A DNA stretch of 64,000 nucleotides, from NCBI RefSeq assembly GCF_000729995.1, contig NZ_JNFG01000007.1, positions 215,641-279,640 on the forward strand, in the 5' to 3' direction. This document shows, one piece after another, positions 9,078 to 17,944 of the stretch. The notes beneath the pieces are model-generated. The model was not told the origin of the DNA. It searched no databases and worked only from the letters and a program-made list of their open reading frames with translations. Positions within the stretch are counted from its first letter, which is position 1, and each line of letters begins with the position of its first letter. Source of the stretch: Caballeronia sordidicola. Lineage in GTDB: Bacteria > Pseudomonadota > Gammaproteobacteria > Burkholderiales > Burkholderiaceae. The position numbers and the translations under genes were made by a program.

Positions 9078-10223
9078 ATGTCGGCTAGATTTCACGGCGC
9101 GCTATGCGCCAATATCGGAGTGGGTCTGATCATGCTCGGCTCGGCCAGCGCGTTCGCAGACGAAGTTGTCAAAATTGGCCATGCCGCACCGTTGACCGGA
9201 GCCAATGCCGAGTGGGGAAAGGACACGGAGAACGGCGCCCGCCTGGCGGTGGAGGAAATCAACGCGAAGGGGCTGGTGATCAGCGGCCATAAGGTGACGC
9301 TTGAGCTGGATGCACAAGACGACGCGTCGGACCCGCGCCAGGGCACGCAGGTGGCGCAGAAGCTGGTCGACGATCAGGTTGTCGCCGTGGTTGGCCACAT
9401 GAATTCGGGAACCACGATCCCCGCATCGAAGATCTACAGCGATGCGGGTGTTGTCGAGGTCTCCCCTTCAGCGACCAACCCGGTTTATACGCAACAAGGC
9501 TTCAAGACCGCTTACCGGGTTGTCGCCACCGACGCCCAGCAGGGTCCGGCGCTGGCCGACTATGCGAAGAAGACGCTAGGAGCCAAGTCGGTGGCGATCG
9601 TCGACGACGCGACAGCGTACGGCCAGGGGCTCGCCAATGAGTTCGAGAAGCAGGCGAAGGCTGACGGGCTGACCGTGCTCTCACACGATGCAACCAACGA
9701 CAAGGCCGTCGACTTCCGCTCGATTCTCACCAAGATCAAGGGCGAGCATCCGGACATCATCATGTATGGAGGAATGGACGCCACGGGCGGTCCGTTCGCG
9801 AAGCAGGCGCGACAGCTCGCCATTGCAGCACGCGTGCTGGGGGGTGACGGCCTGTGTGCCGATTCGCTCGCGAAACTGGCCGGCGATGCCGCAGACAACG
9901 TCGTGTGCTCGATCGCTGGCATGCCGCTTCAGGAGATGCCGAACGGCCCCGCTTTCGAGCAACGTTACGAAGCACGCTTTCATCAGCACGTGCAGCTCAA
10001 TGCGCCGTTCGCCTACGACGCGGTGTACATCATCGTCGACGCAATGAAGCGCGCGAACTCGACCAAAGCGCCGGATATCCTTGCAGCCATGCCGAGCGCA
10101 AATTTCGTCGGCGTGCTGGGACGCACGCAGTTCGACGCGCACGGCGATCTGAAGCAGGGCGCGATCTCGCTGTATGACTACAAACGCGGCAAGCAGACGC
10201 TGCTCACCGTCGTGAAGATGTAG
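9078..10223 (+). CDS. Branched-chain amino acid-type ABC substrate-binding protein (orphan)
   Basis: A 381-residue LivJ/LivK-type (Peripla_BP_6) protein. An AGGAGAG ribosome-binding site precedes ATG 9078, and the N-terminus is a signal peptide with a cut near SAFADE. The mature protein starts VVKIGHAAPLTGANAEWGKD, which reads exactly like Leu/Ile/Val-binding proteins, and has the hallmark GHMNSGTTIPASKIY. No permease or ATPase genes accompany it, so it must use an importer encoded elsewhere. The next gene, overlapping or nearly so, is an asparaginase, which hints that its ligand is asparagine or a related amide amino acid. Confidence 0.9.
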   Translation: MSARFHGALCANIGVGLIMLGSASAFADEVVKIGHAAPLTGANAEWGKDTENGARLAVEEINAKGLVISGHKVTLELDAQDDASDPRQGTQVAQKLVDDQVVAVVGHMNSGTTIPASKIYSDAGVVEVSPSATNPVYTQQGFKTAYRVVATDAQQGPALADYAKKTLGAKSVAIVDDATAYGQGLANEFEKQAKADGLTVLSHDATNDKAVDFRSILTKIKGEHPDIIMYGGMDATGGPFAKQARQLAIAARVLGGDGLCADSLAKLAGDAADNVVCSIAGMPLQEMPNGPAFEQRYEARFHQHVQLNAPFAYDAVYIIVDAMKRANSTKAPDILAAMPSANFVGVLGRTQFDAHGDLKQGAISLYDYKRGKQTLLTVVKM

Positions 10224-10228
10224 TGCAC

Positions 10229-11266
10229 ATGGACGTTCCTGTTCCTGACGCGGGCGGTGTCGGCCTGGCTGCCCCGCCGAAAGCGCGGGTCGTACTCATC
10301 GGCACAGGCGGCACGATCGCAGGCCGCGGCGCATCGCCGGTCAACACATCGGCGTATGACTGCTCCGTGGTGTCCATCGACCAGATACTGGCGGATCTGC
10401 CCGCTGCGGCATCGGTTGCCGACATCAGCGCCGAGCAGCTATTTCAGTGCGGCTCGGAGAACTTCGGCAGCAGGCAACTGCTGCAGCTGGGCAAGCGGAT
10501 TTCATCGCTGCTGAAACGTGATGACGTGGATGGCGTTGTGGTCACGCATGGCACCGATACCATCGATGAAACCGCTTATTTCCTGCATCTGACGCTCAAA
10601 AGCACGAAGCCGGTAGTCCTGGTGGGCGCCATGCGTCCACCCTCCGCACTCAGTTCGGACGGGCCGCTTAACCTCTACAACGCGATCGTCGTGGCGGCGA
10701 GTTCGTTAGCCCACGGCAAGGGCACGCTGGTCGTTGCAAACGATGAGATCCACACCGCGCGTGATGTTGCGAAGACCAATACTTTCAAGCAGGAGGCGTT
10801 CAGCTCGCCCTACGGTCCCCTGGGATATATCGTTGAAGGCAAGCCGGTCTTTTATCGATTGCCAGCGCGTTGGCATACAGTGCAAAGCGAATGGTCGATC
10901 GATGAGATCGACGCTCTGCCGGAGGTCGGTATCCTCTATGCGCACGGCGGTATGAACGACGCGATGGTGCACGCCATGCTCGACTCAGGTGTGAAGGCGC
11001 TCATCTATGCGGCGACCGGCAACGGCAACGTGGCGACATCCGTAGTGGCCTCACTGGTCGATGCGAGATTGCGTGGCGTTCACGTTGTCCGGGGTTCGCG
11101 CACGGGAAGTGGCGTCGTCATCCGTAACGCCGCGCAGCCCGATGACCGCTACGACTGGTTGGTAACGGACGATCAGGTTCCTCACAAGGCGCGCATCCTG
11201 ATGATGCTGGCGCTCACCGGAGAGCAGTGCACACGCAAACTTCAGAATGCCTTCCTGACGTATTGA
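10229..11266 (+). CDS. L-asparaginase (type I/II asparaginase family)
   Basis: A 345-residue amidohydrolase converting asparagine (possibly also glutamine) to aspartate (glutamate) and ammonia. Both active-site signatures are present: GTGGTIAGRG near residues 25-34 with nucleophile Thr29, and VVVTHGTDTIDETAYF with Thr109-Asp110. No signal peptide is seen, so a cytoplasmic enzyme is expected. A GTG at 10223 overlaps the preceding stop by one base and is an alternative start; the ATG at 10229 was chosen. Tight coupling to the binding protein gene suggests a scavenging unit for extracellular asparagine. Confidence 0.92.
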   Translation: MDVPVPDAGGVGLAAPPKARVVLIGTGGTIAGRGASPVNTSAYDCSVVSIDQILADLPAAASVADISAEQLFQCGSENFGSRQLLQLGKRISSLLKRDDVDGVVVTHGTDTIDETAYFLHLTLKSTKPVVLVGAMRPPSALSSDGPLNLYNAIVVAASSLAHGKGTLVVANDEIHTARDVAKTNTFKQEAFSSPYGPLGYIVEGKPVFYRLPARWHTVQSEWSIDEIDALPEVGILYAHGGMNDAMVHAMLDSGVKALIYAATGNGNVATSVVASLVDARLRGVHVVRGSRTGSGVVIRNAAQPDDRYDWLVTDDQVPHKARILMMLALTGEQCTRKLQNAFLTY

Positions 11267-11372
11267 CCGGGGCTATGTGCCGGACTCGAGGCGCCGGCAG
11301 ACCGGGTACATCCCAGCGGTCAATACGCTCAGGCTGGTGCAAACTGTGCGCCTTGACTCACGGCGCATAAAC

Positions 11373-12266
11373 ATGTGGCAAATCGACCAAATCAGTCTTC
11401 GACTTTTCATCGCGGTATGTGAAGAAGGGACGATCGCACGCGCCGCCGAGCGCGAGTTTATTGCGCCGTCGGCTGTCAGCAAGCGCTTAGCGGACCTGGA
11501 AACATTGGTCGAAACCGCCTTGCTGTCACGCAGCCAGCGCGGCGTCAGGCCGACCGCAGCGGGCGAGGCGCTGCTTAAGCACGCGCGTCTCATCATGCTT
11601 GACCACGAGCGCTTGCAGGCGGAGCTGAGTGAATACGCCGCCGGCGGCCGCGGACATGTGCGCGTGCTGGCGAACGTGTCGTCGATGGTTGAGTTTCTGC
11701 CTGAAGCGCTCTCGAGATTCCTGGAAGCGAACCCGAGTGTGCGCGTCGACGTTGAAGAGCGTACGAGCGTTGACATCGTCCGGGGACTGGAAGAGGGCGC
11801 AGCCGATATTGGTATCTGCCGCGACTTCATCTCCACCCGCGAACTCGACGTGACGACGTACCGCTCGGACCATCTTGCCCTGGTGGTCCCGAAGCATCAT
11901 CCGCTGGCGGGAGCGGCGGACATCAGCTTCGTGCAGACGCTCGATCTGAACCACCTTGGACTATCGTCGAATGCGTCCGTGAACGCCCTGATGCAGCGCA
12001 TTGCCGCGGAGAAGGGTCGAGAGCTTAGCTACCGGGCGTATGTTTCGACATTCGATGCGGCCTATAGATTCATCCAGGCAGGACTCGCCGTAGCGATCCT
12101 GCCTCGCGAAGCGGTCAACCCTCAGGTCCGGGAACAGTACGGACTCGCCGTGATTCCGCTGGCCGAAGCCTGGGCCGAACGGCACTTCGTCATTTGCGTG
12201 CGTGATCGCGCGGCCTTGACGCTGCCCGCAGCGCGACTGATAGAGCACCTCATGGCAACGCGCTGA
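11373..12266 (+). CDS. LysR-family regulator
   Basis: A 297-residue LysR protein that begins at MWQIDQISLRLF; the open frame extends to 11277 but this ATG gives the usual N-terminus. The winged helix has TIARAAEREFIAPSAVSKRL and the effector domain (about 90-295) shows ADIGICRDF and FIQAGLAVAILP. It sits between the asparaginase gene and the HMG-CoA-lyase operon, all on the same strand, so it could serve either. Its spacing of about 200 bases to the lyase operon favours the latter slightly. Confidence 0.88.
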   Translation: MWQIDQISLRLFIAVCEEGTIARAAEREFIAPSAVSKRLADLETLVETALLSRSQRGVRPTAAGEALLKHARLIMLDHERLQAELSEYAAGGRGHVRVLANVSSMVEFLPEALSRFLEANPSVRVDVEERTSVDIVRGLEEGAADIGICRDFISTRELDVTTYRSDHLALVVPKHHPLAGAADISFVQTLDLNHLGLSSNASVNALMQRIAAEKGRELSYRAYVSTFDAAYRFIQAGLAVAILPREAVNPQVREQYGLAVIPLAEAWAERHFVICVRDRAALTLPAARLIEHLMATR

Positions 12267-12470
12267 CGCCCCGCCTGGTTTATGTACCTCTGCATCGCAC
12301 AGCCCCCCATAAGCCCTTAAGGGTTTTCCCTTTTCAGACATTTCGCCCCGCCACGTAACCGTCAACAGCCATCGCAGGGCAAGATGGACTGCATCGCCAA
12401 ATGAGTCTTTTCAGCGCGGATCCAGCCCGTCACGCTTCAACTCAACTTTGTCATCATGAGTTGAGAAGCG

Positions 12471-13400
12471 ATGAACTACCCTACCGGACGCGTGATCGTC
12501 ACCGAGGTCGGCATGCGCGACGGCCTGCAAAGCATCTCGCGGATCATGTCGACCGACGACAAGAAGCGTTGGATCGACGCTGCCTGGGAAGCCGGCATAC
12601 GTAGCATGGAGGTGGCGTCCTTCGTGCCGGCGAAACTGCTGCCGCAAATGGCTGATGCCCAAACGGTGATTGCCCACGCGCTGACCCTTGAGGGCCTCGT
12701 GGTAACCGCGTTGGTTCCAAACGTGAAGGGTGCGCAGCGCGCGATCGAATCCGGTGTCCACAGGATCGTCGCACCGATATCGGTCAGCGCCGCGCACAGC
12801 CTCGCCAACGTGCGAAAGACCCCCGCAGAGATGCTTGGCGCGTTTGCCGAGATGTGTTCGCTCGCCAAGGGCCATGCCGAGACCATTGCGGGACTGTCCA
12901 CCGTATTTGGCTGCACGTTGCAAGGCAACGTGCCATATGAAGACATCGCCAACATCGCAAGGCGAGCACTCGAGGCAGGCGCCGACGTAATCGCACTCGG
13001 CGACACCACCGGTCAGGCCACCCCTCGCCAGGTGGGCGAAATCATCGACCTCGTCCGTGACATTGCGGGCCACGCACTGCGCTCCGTGCACTTCCATGAC
13101 ACGCGCGGCCTTGGCCTTGCCAACACGCTCATCGCCCTTCAGCACGGCATCCGCGAGTTCGATTCGTCGCTGGCCGGACTCGGAGGGTGTCCCCACGCCC
13201 CGGGCGCTACCGGCAATGTCAACACCGAAGACCTTGTCTTCATGCTGCAAAGCATGGGCTACGAGACAGGCGTCGACGTAGAAAAGCTGATTGCTTCACG
13301 CAGCGTGCTCGAACAAGCGCTGCCCGGTGAGGCGCTCTATGGATACCTCGCACGCGCGGGTGTTCCCTCGCAATTCCACGAATCAAAGGTCACCCGATGA
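12471..13400 (+). CDS. Hydroxymethylglutaryl-CoA lyase family protein
   Basis: A 309-residue DRE-TIM metallolyase of the HMGL family. It has the divalent-metal and substrate motif EVGMRDGLQS near residues 12-21, HFHDTRGLGLAN with metal-binding histidines near 205, and the family signature GLGGCPHAPGATGNV with the catalytic cysteine near 240. HMG-CoA lyase gives acetyl-CoA and acetoacetate; relatives cleave citramalyl-CoA or act on other 3-hydroxy-3-methyl acyl-CoAs. The gene is translationally coupled by an ATGA overlap to a class III CoA-transferase, which would make the CoA ester. A complete leucine pathway is not present here, so a free hydroxy-dicarboxylate is a more likely substrate source than leucine. 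Confidence 0.9.
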   Translation: MNYPTGRVIVTEVGMRDGLQSISRIMSTDDKKRWIDAAWEAGIRSMEVASFVPAKLLPQMADAQTVIAHALTLEGLVVTALVPNVKGAQRAIESGVHRIVAPISVSAAHSLANVRKTPAEMLGAFAEMCSLAKGHAETIAGLSTVFGCTLQGNVPYEDIANIARRALEAGADVIALGDTTGQATPRQVGEIIDLVRDIAGHALRSVHFHDTRGLGLANTLIALQHGIREFDSSLAGLGGCPHAPGATGNVNTEDLVFMLQSMGYETGVDVEKLIASRSVLEQALPGEALYGYLARAGVPSQFHESKVTR

Positions 13401-14605
13401 ACCCCTCTACGGCTTCCGCACAAACCAGCGCCCTGCCACTGGCAGGCATTCGCGTGGTCGAACTGTCTCACATGGTGATGGGACCCACCTGCGGCATGAT
13501 CCTGGGAGACCTCGGCGCTGAAGTCATCAAGGTCGAGCCGCCACGCGGCGACGGCACGCGGCGTCTGCTCGGCACCGGCGCTGGTTTCTTCCGCACCTTT
13601 AACCGCAACAAGAAGAGCATCGCCCTCGACCTCGACACCGAAGCAGGTCTCGATGCGCTTCACAAGCTGGTCGACACGGCCGATGTCTTCATCGAAAATT
13701 TCAAGCCTGGCCGCATGGCATCGCTGGGTCTGGACTACGAGAGTTTGAAAGCGCGGGACCCCGGTTTGATTTATGTGTCGCACAAGGGCTTTCTCAACGG
13801 ACCGTACGAACATCGGCTCGCCCTCGATGAAGTCGTGCAGATGATGGCCGGGCTCGCCTACATGACGGGCCCGGTCGGCCGGCCGCTACGCGCGGGAAGC
13901 TCCGTGAACGACATCATGGGCGGCATGTTCGGCGCGATCGGTGTGCTTGCAGCACTCTTCGAACGCAAGTCGAGCGGCATCGGCAAGGAAGTGCAAAGCG
14001 CGCTGTTCGAGAATTGCGTGCTGCTCTCGGCCCAACATATGCAACAGTTCGCCGCGACCGGCGTCGCTGCCGCCCCAATGCCTGAACGTATCAGCGCATG
14101 GGCGGTGTACGACGTCTTCACGCTTGCCGGAGGCGAGCAGATGTTCATTGCGGCGACGGGAGACACTCAATGGCGCTCCCTGTGCGCCATTCTCGATCGA
14201 CCCGATTTGCTCGCGGACCCGCGACTCGCGACCAACAACGATCGCGTGGTGGTGCGCCCGTGGCTTCTGCAAACGCTGGGCGAAACGTTGAGCCGGCTCG
14301 AAGGCTCAGCGCTGACGCCGCAGTTCGAACGCAGTCATATTCCATTTGCATCGATCACCAAGCCCGAAGAGCTGTTCGACGACAAGCATTTGATCGAAAG
14401 CGGCGGCCTTGCAACGCTGACGCTCGACGATGGAACCGAGACGGCGATGCCGCTTCTGCCCATCTCCATGAATGGTGAGCGCTTGCAGCCGCGTCAACCG
14501 ATTGCAAAGGTCGGCGAGCACACGGTCGAGGTATTGCGTGAACTTGGCTACGCTGAAACACAGATCGACGGTCTCACCTCCGCCGGGCACTCGAAAGCCG
14601 CCTGA
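13397..14605 (+). CDS. CaiB/BaiF family (class III) CoA-transferase
   Basis: A 402-residue enzyme with LAGIRVVELSHMVMGPTCG and LGDLGAEVIKVEPPRGDG in the first 55 residues, the standard opening of family III CoA-transferases, and ENFKPGRMASLGLDY around residue 98-112 in which the family's catalytic aspartate follows later in the pattern EVVQMMAGLAYM. It starts inside the stop codon of the lyase gene (ATGA), so the two are co-translated. Known relatives include succinyl-CoA:glutarate/HMG transferase, which fits a partner that activates HMG or a similar diacid for the lyase. Substrate assignment is inference. Confidence 0.9.
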   Translation: MNPSTASAQTSALPLAGIRVVELSHMVMGPTCGMILGDLGAEVIKVEPPRGDGTRRLLGTGAGFFRTFNRNKKSIALDLDTEAGLDALHKLVDTADVFIENFKPGRMASLGLDYESLKARDPGLIYVSHKGFLNGPYEHRLALDEVVQMMAGLAYMTGPVGRPLRAGSSVNDIMGGMFGAIGVLAALFERKSSGIGKEVQSALFENCVLLSAQHMQQFAATGVAAAPMPERISAWAVYDVFTLAGGEQMFIAATGDTQWRSLCAILDRPDLLADPRLATNNDRVVVRPWLLQTLGETLSRLEGSALTPQFERSHIPFASITKPEELFDDKHLIESGGLATLTLDDGTETAMPLLPISMNGERLQPRQPIAKVGEHTVEVLRELGYAETQIDGLTSAGHSKAA

Positions 14606-14670
14606 GCGCGCATAAGTAGTCCCGAATAGTACTTGAGCCGGCCCAAGACCGGAACTCATGGAGACAGGCG

Positions 14671-16143
14671 ATGGAATCGTCGAATCATGCTGTTTTTTCC
14701 GCCGCCGTTGCACATCCCGGCGCAATGCCGGATGCATCCAGCCAGGCCGAATCCGCGGTGAATGACGTTGCGCTGGGCGCGGCGCGGATCTCGGCGCGGC
14801 TGGACCGGTTACCCGCGACGAGAACGATCTGGCAACTCGTCATGCTGTTAAGTCTCGGCCTGTTCTTCGAGATATTCGACCTGATGTTTTCGGGTTATAT
14901 CGCCCCGGGCCTGGTCAAGAGCGGCATTCTGACCTCGACCACGCATGGATTGCTTGGGACAAGCGGAGTGGCGAGCTTTATCGCGGCGCTGTTCGCCGGT
15001 CTTTTCATAGGAACGGCAGCATGTGGCTTTCTCGCCGATAAATTCGGCCGCCGCGCGATCTTCACCTACTCGCTGCTCTGGTACACCGCGGCGAACATCA
15101 TCATGGCATTTCAGGACACCGCCTTCGGATTGAATCTATGGCGATTTATAGCAGGCGTTGGAATCGGCGTGGAGATAGTCACCATTGGGACGTACATCTC
15201 GGAGCTTGTTCCCAAGCACATTCGCGGTCGTGCTTCGGCATGCTCGCAGGCGATCGGTTTCTGCGCGGTTCCCGTTGTCGCGTTTCTGTCTTACCTGCTC
15301 GTGCCTCGCCAGGTGTTCGGTATCGACGGCTGGCGTTGTGTCGTCTTCACCGGTGTGGTTGGCGCGATGGTCGTATGGTGGGTACGCCGGCGGCTTCCCG
15401 AGAGTCCGCGCTGGCTCGCCCAGCAAGGGCGCCTGAATGAAGCCGACGCCGTCATGACACGCATTGAAGCGCGGGTCGAGAACGAATACGGAAAGCCGCT
15501 GCCCACACCCGCACTGCCCGAACCGGTGAGAGCTCGTGCGTCGTTTCGGGACCTGCTAGTGGCGCCCTATCGAAAGCGCGTAGCAATGCTCATCATTTTT
15601 CACGTCTTCCAGACAATGGGTTACTACGGGTTCGCCAACTGGATTCCCACCTTGCTGATCAAGCAAGGCGTGACGATCACAAGCAGCCTGATGTATGCAT
15701 CGATCATTGCCATTGCGGCGCCCCTGGGTCCGCTGCTCGGCATGCTGGTCGCGGACAAATTCGAGCGCAAGACCGTGATCATTGTGATGGCGGCGGTCAA
15801 TGTAGCGTGCGGCCTGATGTTCAGCCAGGCGCGCGAAACCGTCATGCTGGTCAGCCTGGGCGTATGTCTGGTTCTTGCCGGCAACATCATCTCGTTCAGT
15901 TACCACGCGTACCAGGCCGAATTGTTCCCGACCAGCATTCGGGCGCGGGCCGTAGGCTTTGTCTATTCATGGAGCCGGATCTCGGCGATGTTTTCCGCTT
16001 TTGTGATCGCCTGGTGCCTCAGGGAGTTTGGTGTGAATGGGGTATTCGTGTTTATCTCCGGCGCAATGATCGTGGTGATTTGCGCGATAGCAATACTGGG
16101 ACCGAAGACCCGGAATGTTGCGCTGGAGGATATATCCGCCTGA
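14671..16143 (+). CDS. MFS transporter (metabolite/proton symporter type)
   Basis: A 490-residue 12-helix major facilitator protein with the loop motif GFLADKFGRRAIF after the second/third helix pair and PESPRWLAQQGR in the central region, patterns of the sugar/organic-acid symporter branch. A 35-40 residue hydrophilic N-terminal tail comes before the first helix. It follows the CoA-transferase gene by 65 bases on the same strand, so it probably imports the organic acid that the transferase and lyase consume. Alternatives such as aromatic-acid transport cannot be excluded. Confidence 0.88.
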   Translation: MESSNHAVFSAAVAHPGAMPDASSQAESAVNDVALGAARISARLDRLPATRTIWQLVMLLSLGLFFEIFDLMFSGYIAPGLVKSGILTSTTHGLLGTSGVASFIAALFAGLFIGTAACGFLADKFGRRAIFTYSLLWYTAANIIMAFQDTAFGLNLWRFIAGVGIGVEIVTIGTYISELVPKHIRGRASACSQAIGFCAVPVVAFLSYLLVPRQVFGIDGWRCVVFTGVVGAMVVWWVRRRLPESPRWLAQQGRLNEADAVMTRIEARVENEYGKPLPTPALPEPVRARASFRDLLVAPYRKRVAMLIIFHVFQTMGYYGFANWIPTLLIKQGVTITSSLMYASIIAIAAPLGPLLGMLVADKFERKTVIIVMAAVNVACGLMFSQARETVMLVSLGVCLVLAGNIISFSYHAYQAELFPTSIRARAVGFVYSWSRISAMFSAFVIAWCLREFGVNGVFVFISGAMIVVICAIAILGPKTRNVALEDISA

Positions 16144-16193
16144 GCACTTCACTCATGATGAAGCGGCCTTCGCCCGGTCAAGCGAAGTCCCGT

Positions 16194-16646
16194 TCAAAGC
16201 GTCTTGACCCAGCCAAGCGCATCATCCGCAAATTTTCGAAGCAGCCGCGCAAGCTCGCCCACCTCTTTTGCTTCCCAGCCGGCAAGCAATTCTTCGATGA
16301 TTTTCTGGCGCGCCGCGTCCAGCGCATCCGTCATGACCCGGCCCTGATCCGTAATGACGGCCGCGCGAACCCGGCCGTCGTCCGGGCTCGGACACCGCGA
16401 GACTAGTCCGAGGCTTTCCAGTTTGGCGATCTGCCTGCTGACCGTGCTGTAGTCGCGCCCCACGAGTTCCGCGAGTTCGACAATACCAAGCGGTCCCAGC
16501 CGGGCGACCCTTGCCAGCAGCGGAAAAAGCGCACGATCCAGATCGACGCCTGCCGCCTCGATAAGCGCAGCATCGGGCTGCGGCCGATTAAGCACACCCG
16601 TCAGGTCCAATAATGCTTCCCGCAACTCGCGGATTTCTTTCCCCAT
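16194..16646 (-). CDS. MarR-family regulator
   Basis: A 150-residue winged-helix protein. The DNA-binding part is GIVELAELVGRDYSTVSRQI followed by ESLGLVSR and the wing DDGRVRAAV, all typical of MarR. It diverges from the oxidoreductase gene at 16756; the 110-base gap holds an 11-bp perfect inverted repeat (16673-16697) that is very likely its operator, covering both promoters. Ligand is unknown; the neighbour suggests quinones or other electrophiles. Confidence 0.9.
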   Translation of the reverse strand: MGKEIRELREALLDLTGVLNRPQPDAALIEAAGVDLDRALFPLLARVARLGPLGIVELAELVGRDYSTVSRQIAKLESLGLVSRCPSPDDGRVRAAVITDQGRVMTDALDAARQKIIEELLAGWEAKEVGELARLLRKFADDALGWVKTL

Positions 16647-16672
16647 CGCGATTCAATTCCTTGTCAGTGCCC

Positions 16673-16697
16673 ATATATGTGTATAGTACACATATAT
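16673..16697. promoter_or_regulatory. Palindromic operator between marR-type gene and oxidoreductase gene
   Basis: ATATATGTGTA (16673-16683) and TACACATATAT (16687-16697) are exact reverse complements separated by TAG. The 25-base length, AT-rich flanks and location 26 bases from the MarR start fit a MarR dimer site that controls both divergent genes. Binding by this particular MarR is inferred. Confidence 0.8.
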
Positions 16698-16755
16698 TCG
16701 ATGATCCAATCCTGGATGAAGCGTACGCTCGGATACTTGGCAAAGGAGAGCAACC

Positions 16756-17718
16756 ATGAAAGCAGCACTCGTCAAAGCAGCCGGTGCGACGCCGGTTTAT
16801 ACCGACTTCACGGAGCCGGCTGTCGCCGAAGGCGTAGTCCGTATCGCGGTTGTAGCATCCGCGCTGAGTCATGTCACCAAGAGCCGGGCATCGGGCAAGC
16901 ACTATAGCTCCGCGGCGAAGCTCCCTTTCGTGCCTGGAGTCGACGGCACCGGTGTTCTTGAAGACGGCACGCGCGTCTATTTCGTGCTGCCTGAAGCGCC
17001 CTTCGGCGGCATGGCGGAGCATTGCATCGTCAAGAAGGCGCGTTGTATTCCTTTGCCCGCGGCGCTGGATCAGGTGAGCGCTGCGGCAATTGCTATTCCG
17101 GGCATGTCGTCATGGGCGGCTTTGACTGAACGCGCAAAGCTCGTGAAGGGGGAGACGGTACTGATCAATGGTGCAACTGGCGTGTCGGGCCGTCTCGCCG
17201 TGCAGATCGCCAAGTATCTGGGCGCGGGCAAGATCATTGCGACCGGGCGGAATGCAGAAACCCTGCAGTCATTGAAAGCACTGGGTGCTGACGAGACGAT
17301 CAGTCTCACGCAGGACAACGATGCACTCGAAAGCGCGTTCCAACAGCAATTTCAGCAGGGTATTGGCGTGGTGCTCGACTATCTTTGGGGGCAAAGCGCA
17401 GAGCTGTTGCTGGCGGCCGGCGCCAAAGCTTCGCCGGAGGCGGTGCCGCTCCGGTTTGTTCAGATAGGGGCCATGAGCGAGGCATCCATCACGCTTCCCG
17501 GCGCAGTGCTACGATCATCGGCTATCGAACTCATGGGCAGTGGTATTGGCAGCATTCCAATGCCGCGCCTCCTTGCTTCGATCGAACACTTGTTGAACGC
17601 CACGGTCCCCGGCGGCTTCAAGATCGCGACGAACCCGGTGCCCTTGGCTCAGGTCGAGGATCATTGGGCAAATGAAAACCAGGCACGCACGGTGTTTACG
17701 ACAGGGTTTCAACCGTGA
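16756..17718 (+). CDS. MDR-family NAD(P)H:quinone oxidoreductase-like protein
   Basis: A 320-residue medium-chain dehydrogenase/reductase without the zinc ligands of classical alcohol dehydrogenases. The dinucleotide site reads INGATGVSGRLAVQIAKYLG near residues 138-157, and the N-terminal catalytic fold has PFVPGVDGTGVLEDG. It begins shortly after AAAGGAG at 16741. Its product would reduce quinones or enones with NAD(P)H. The gene faces the MarR regulator across a palindromic operator, so induction by its own toxic substrate is a natural model. Confidence 0.88.
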   Translation: MKAALVKAAGATPVYTDFTEPAVAEGVVRIAVVASALSHVTKSRASGKHYSSAAKLPFVPGVDGTGVLEDGTRVYFVLPEAPFGGMAEHCIVKKARCIPLPAALDQVSAAAIAIPGMSSWAALTERAKLVKGETVLINGATGVSGRLAVQIAKYLGAGKIIATGRNAETLQSLKALGADETISLTQDNDALESAFQQQFQQGIGVVLDYLWGQSAELLLAAGAKASPEAVPLRFVQIGAMSEASITLPGAVLRSSAIELMGSGIGSIPMPRLLASIEHLLNATVPGGFKIATNPVPLAQVEDHWANENQARTVFTTGFQP

Positions 17719-17944
17719 TGACTGGGTATTGCCTATTTGCCGAACTTCGCGATTCCGCAACATCTAGCCGATACATGGTAAAAAAACTTGGGGAGCCATC
17801 GGCGACTTGGCAATCACCGTCTCCAGTCGCCTGGATGCAGGTCCTGTCTCGCCGCAACGTCGCATAGATCAGCGACGTCACGCCGGCAAGCGCTGGCCAG
17901 TCCGAATCAATCCAGCCTGTTCAACCTTCCAGGCACGGAGGAAC

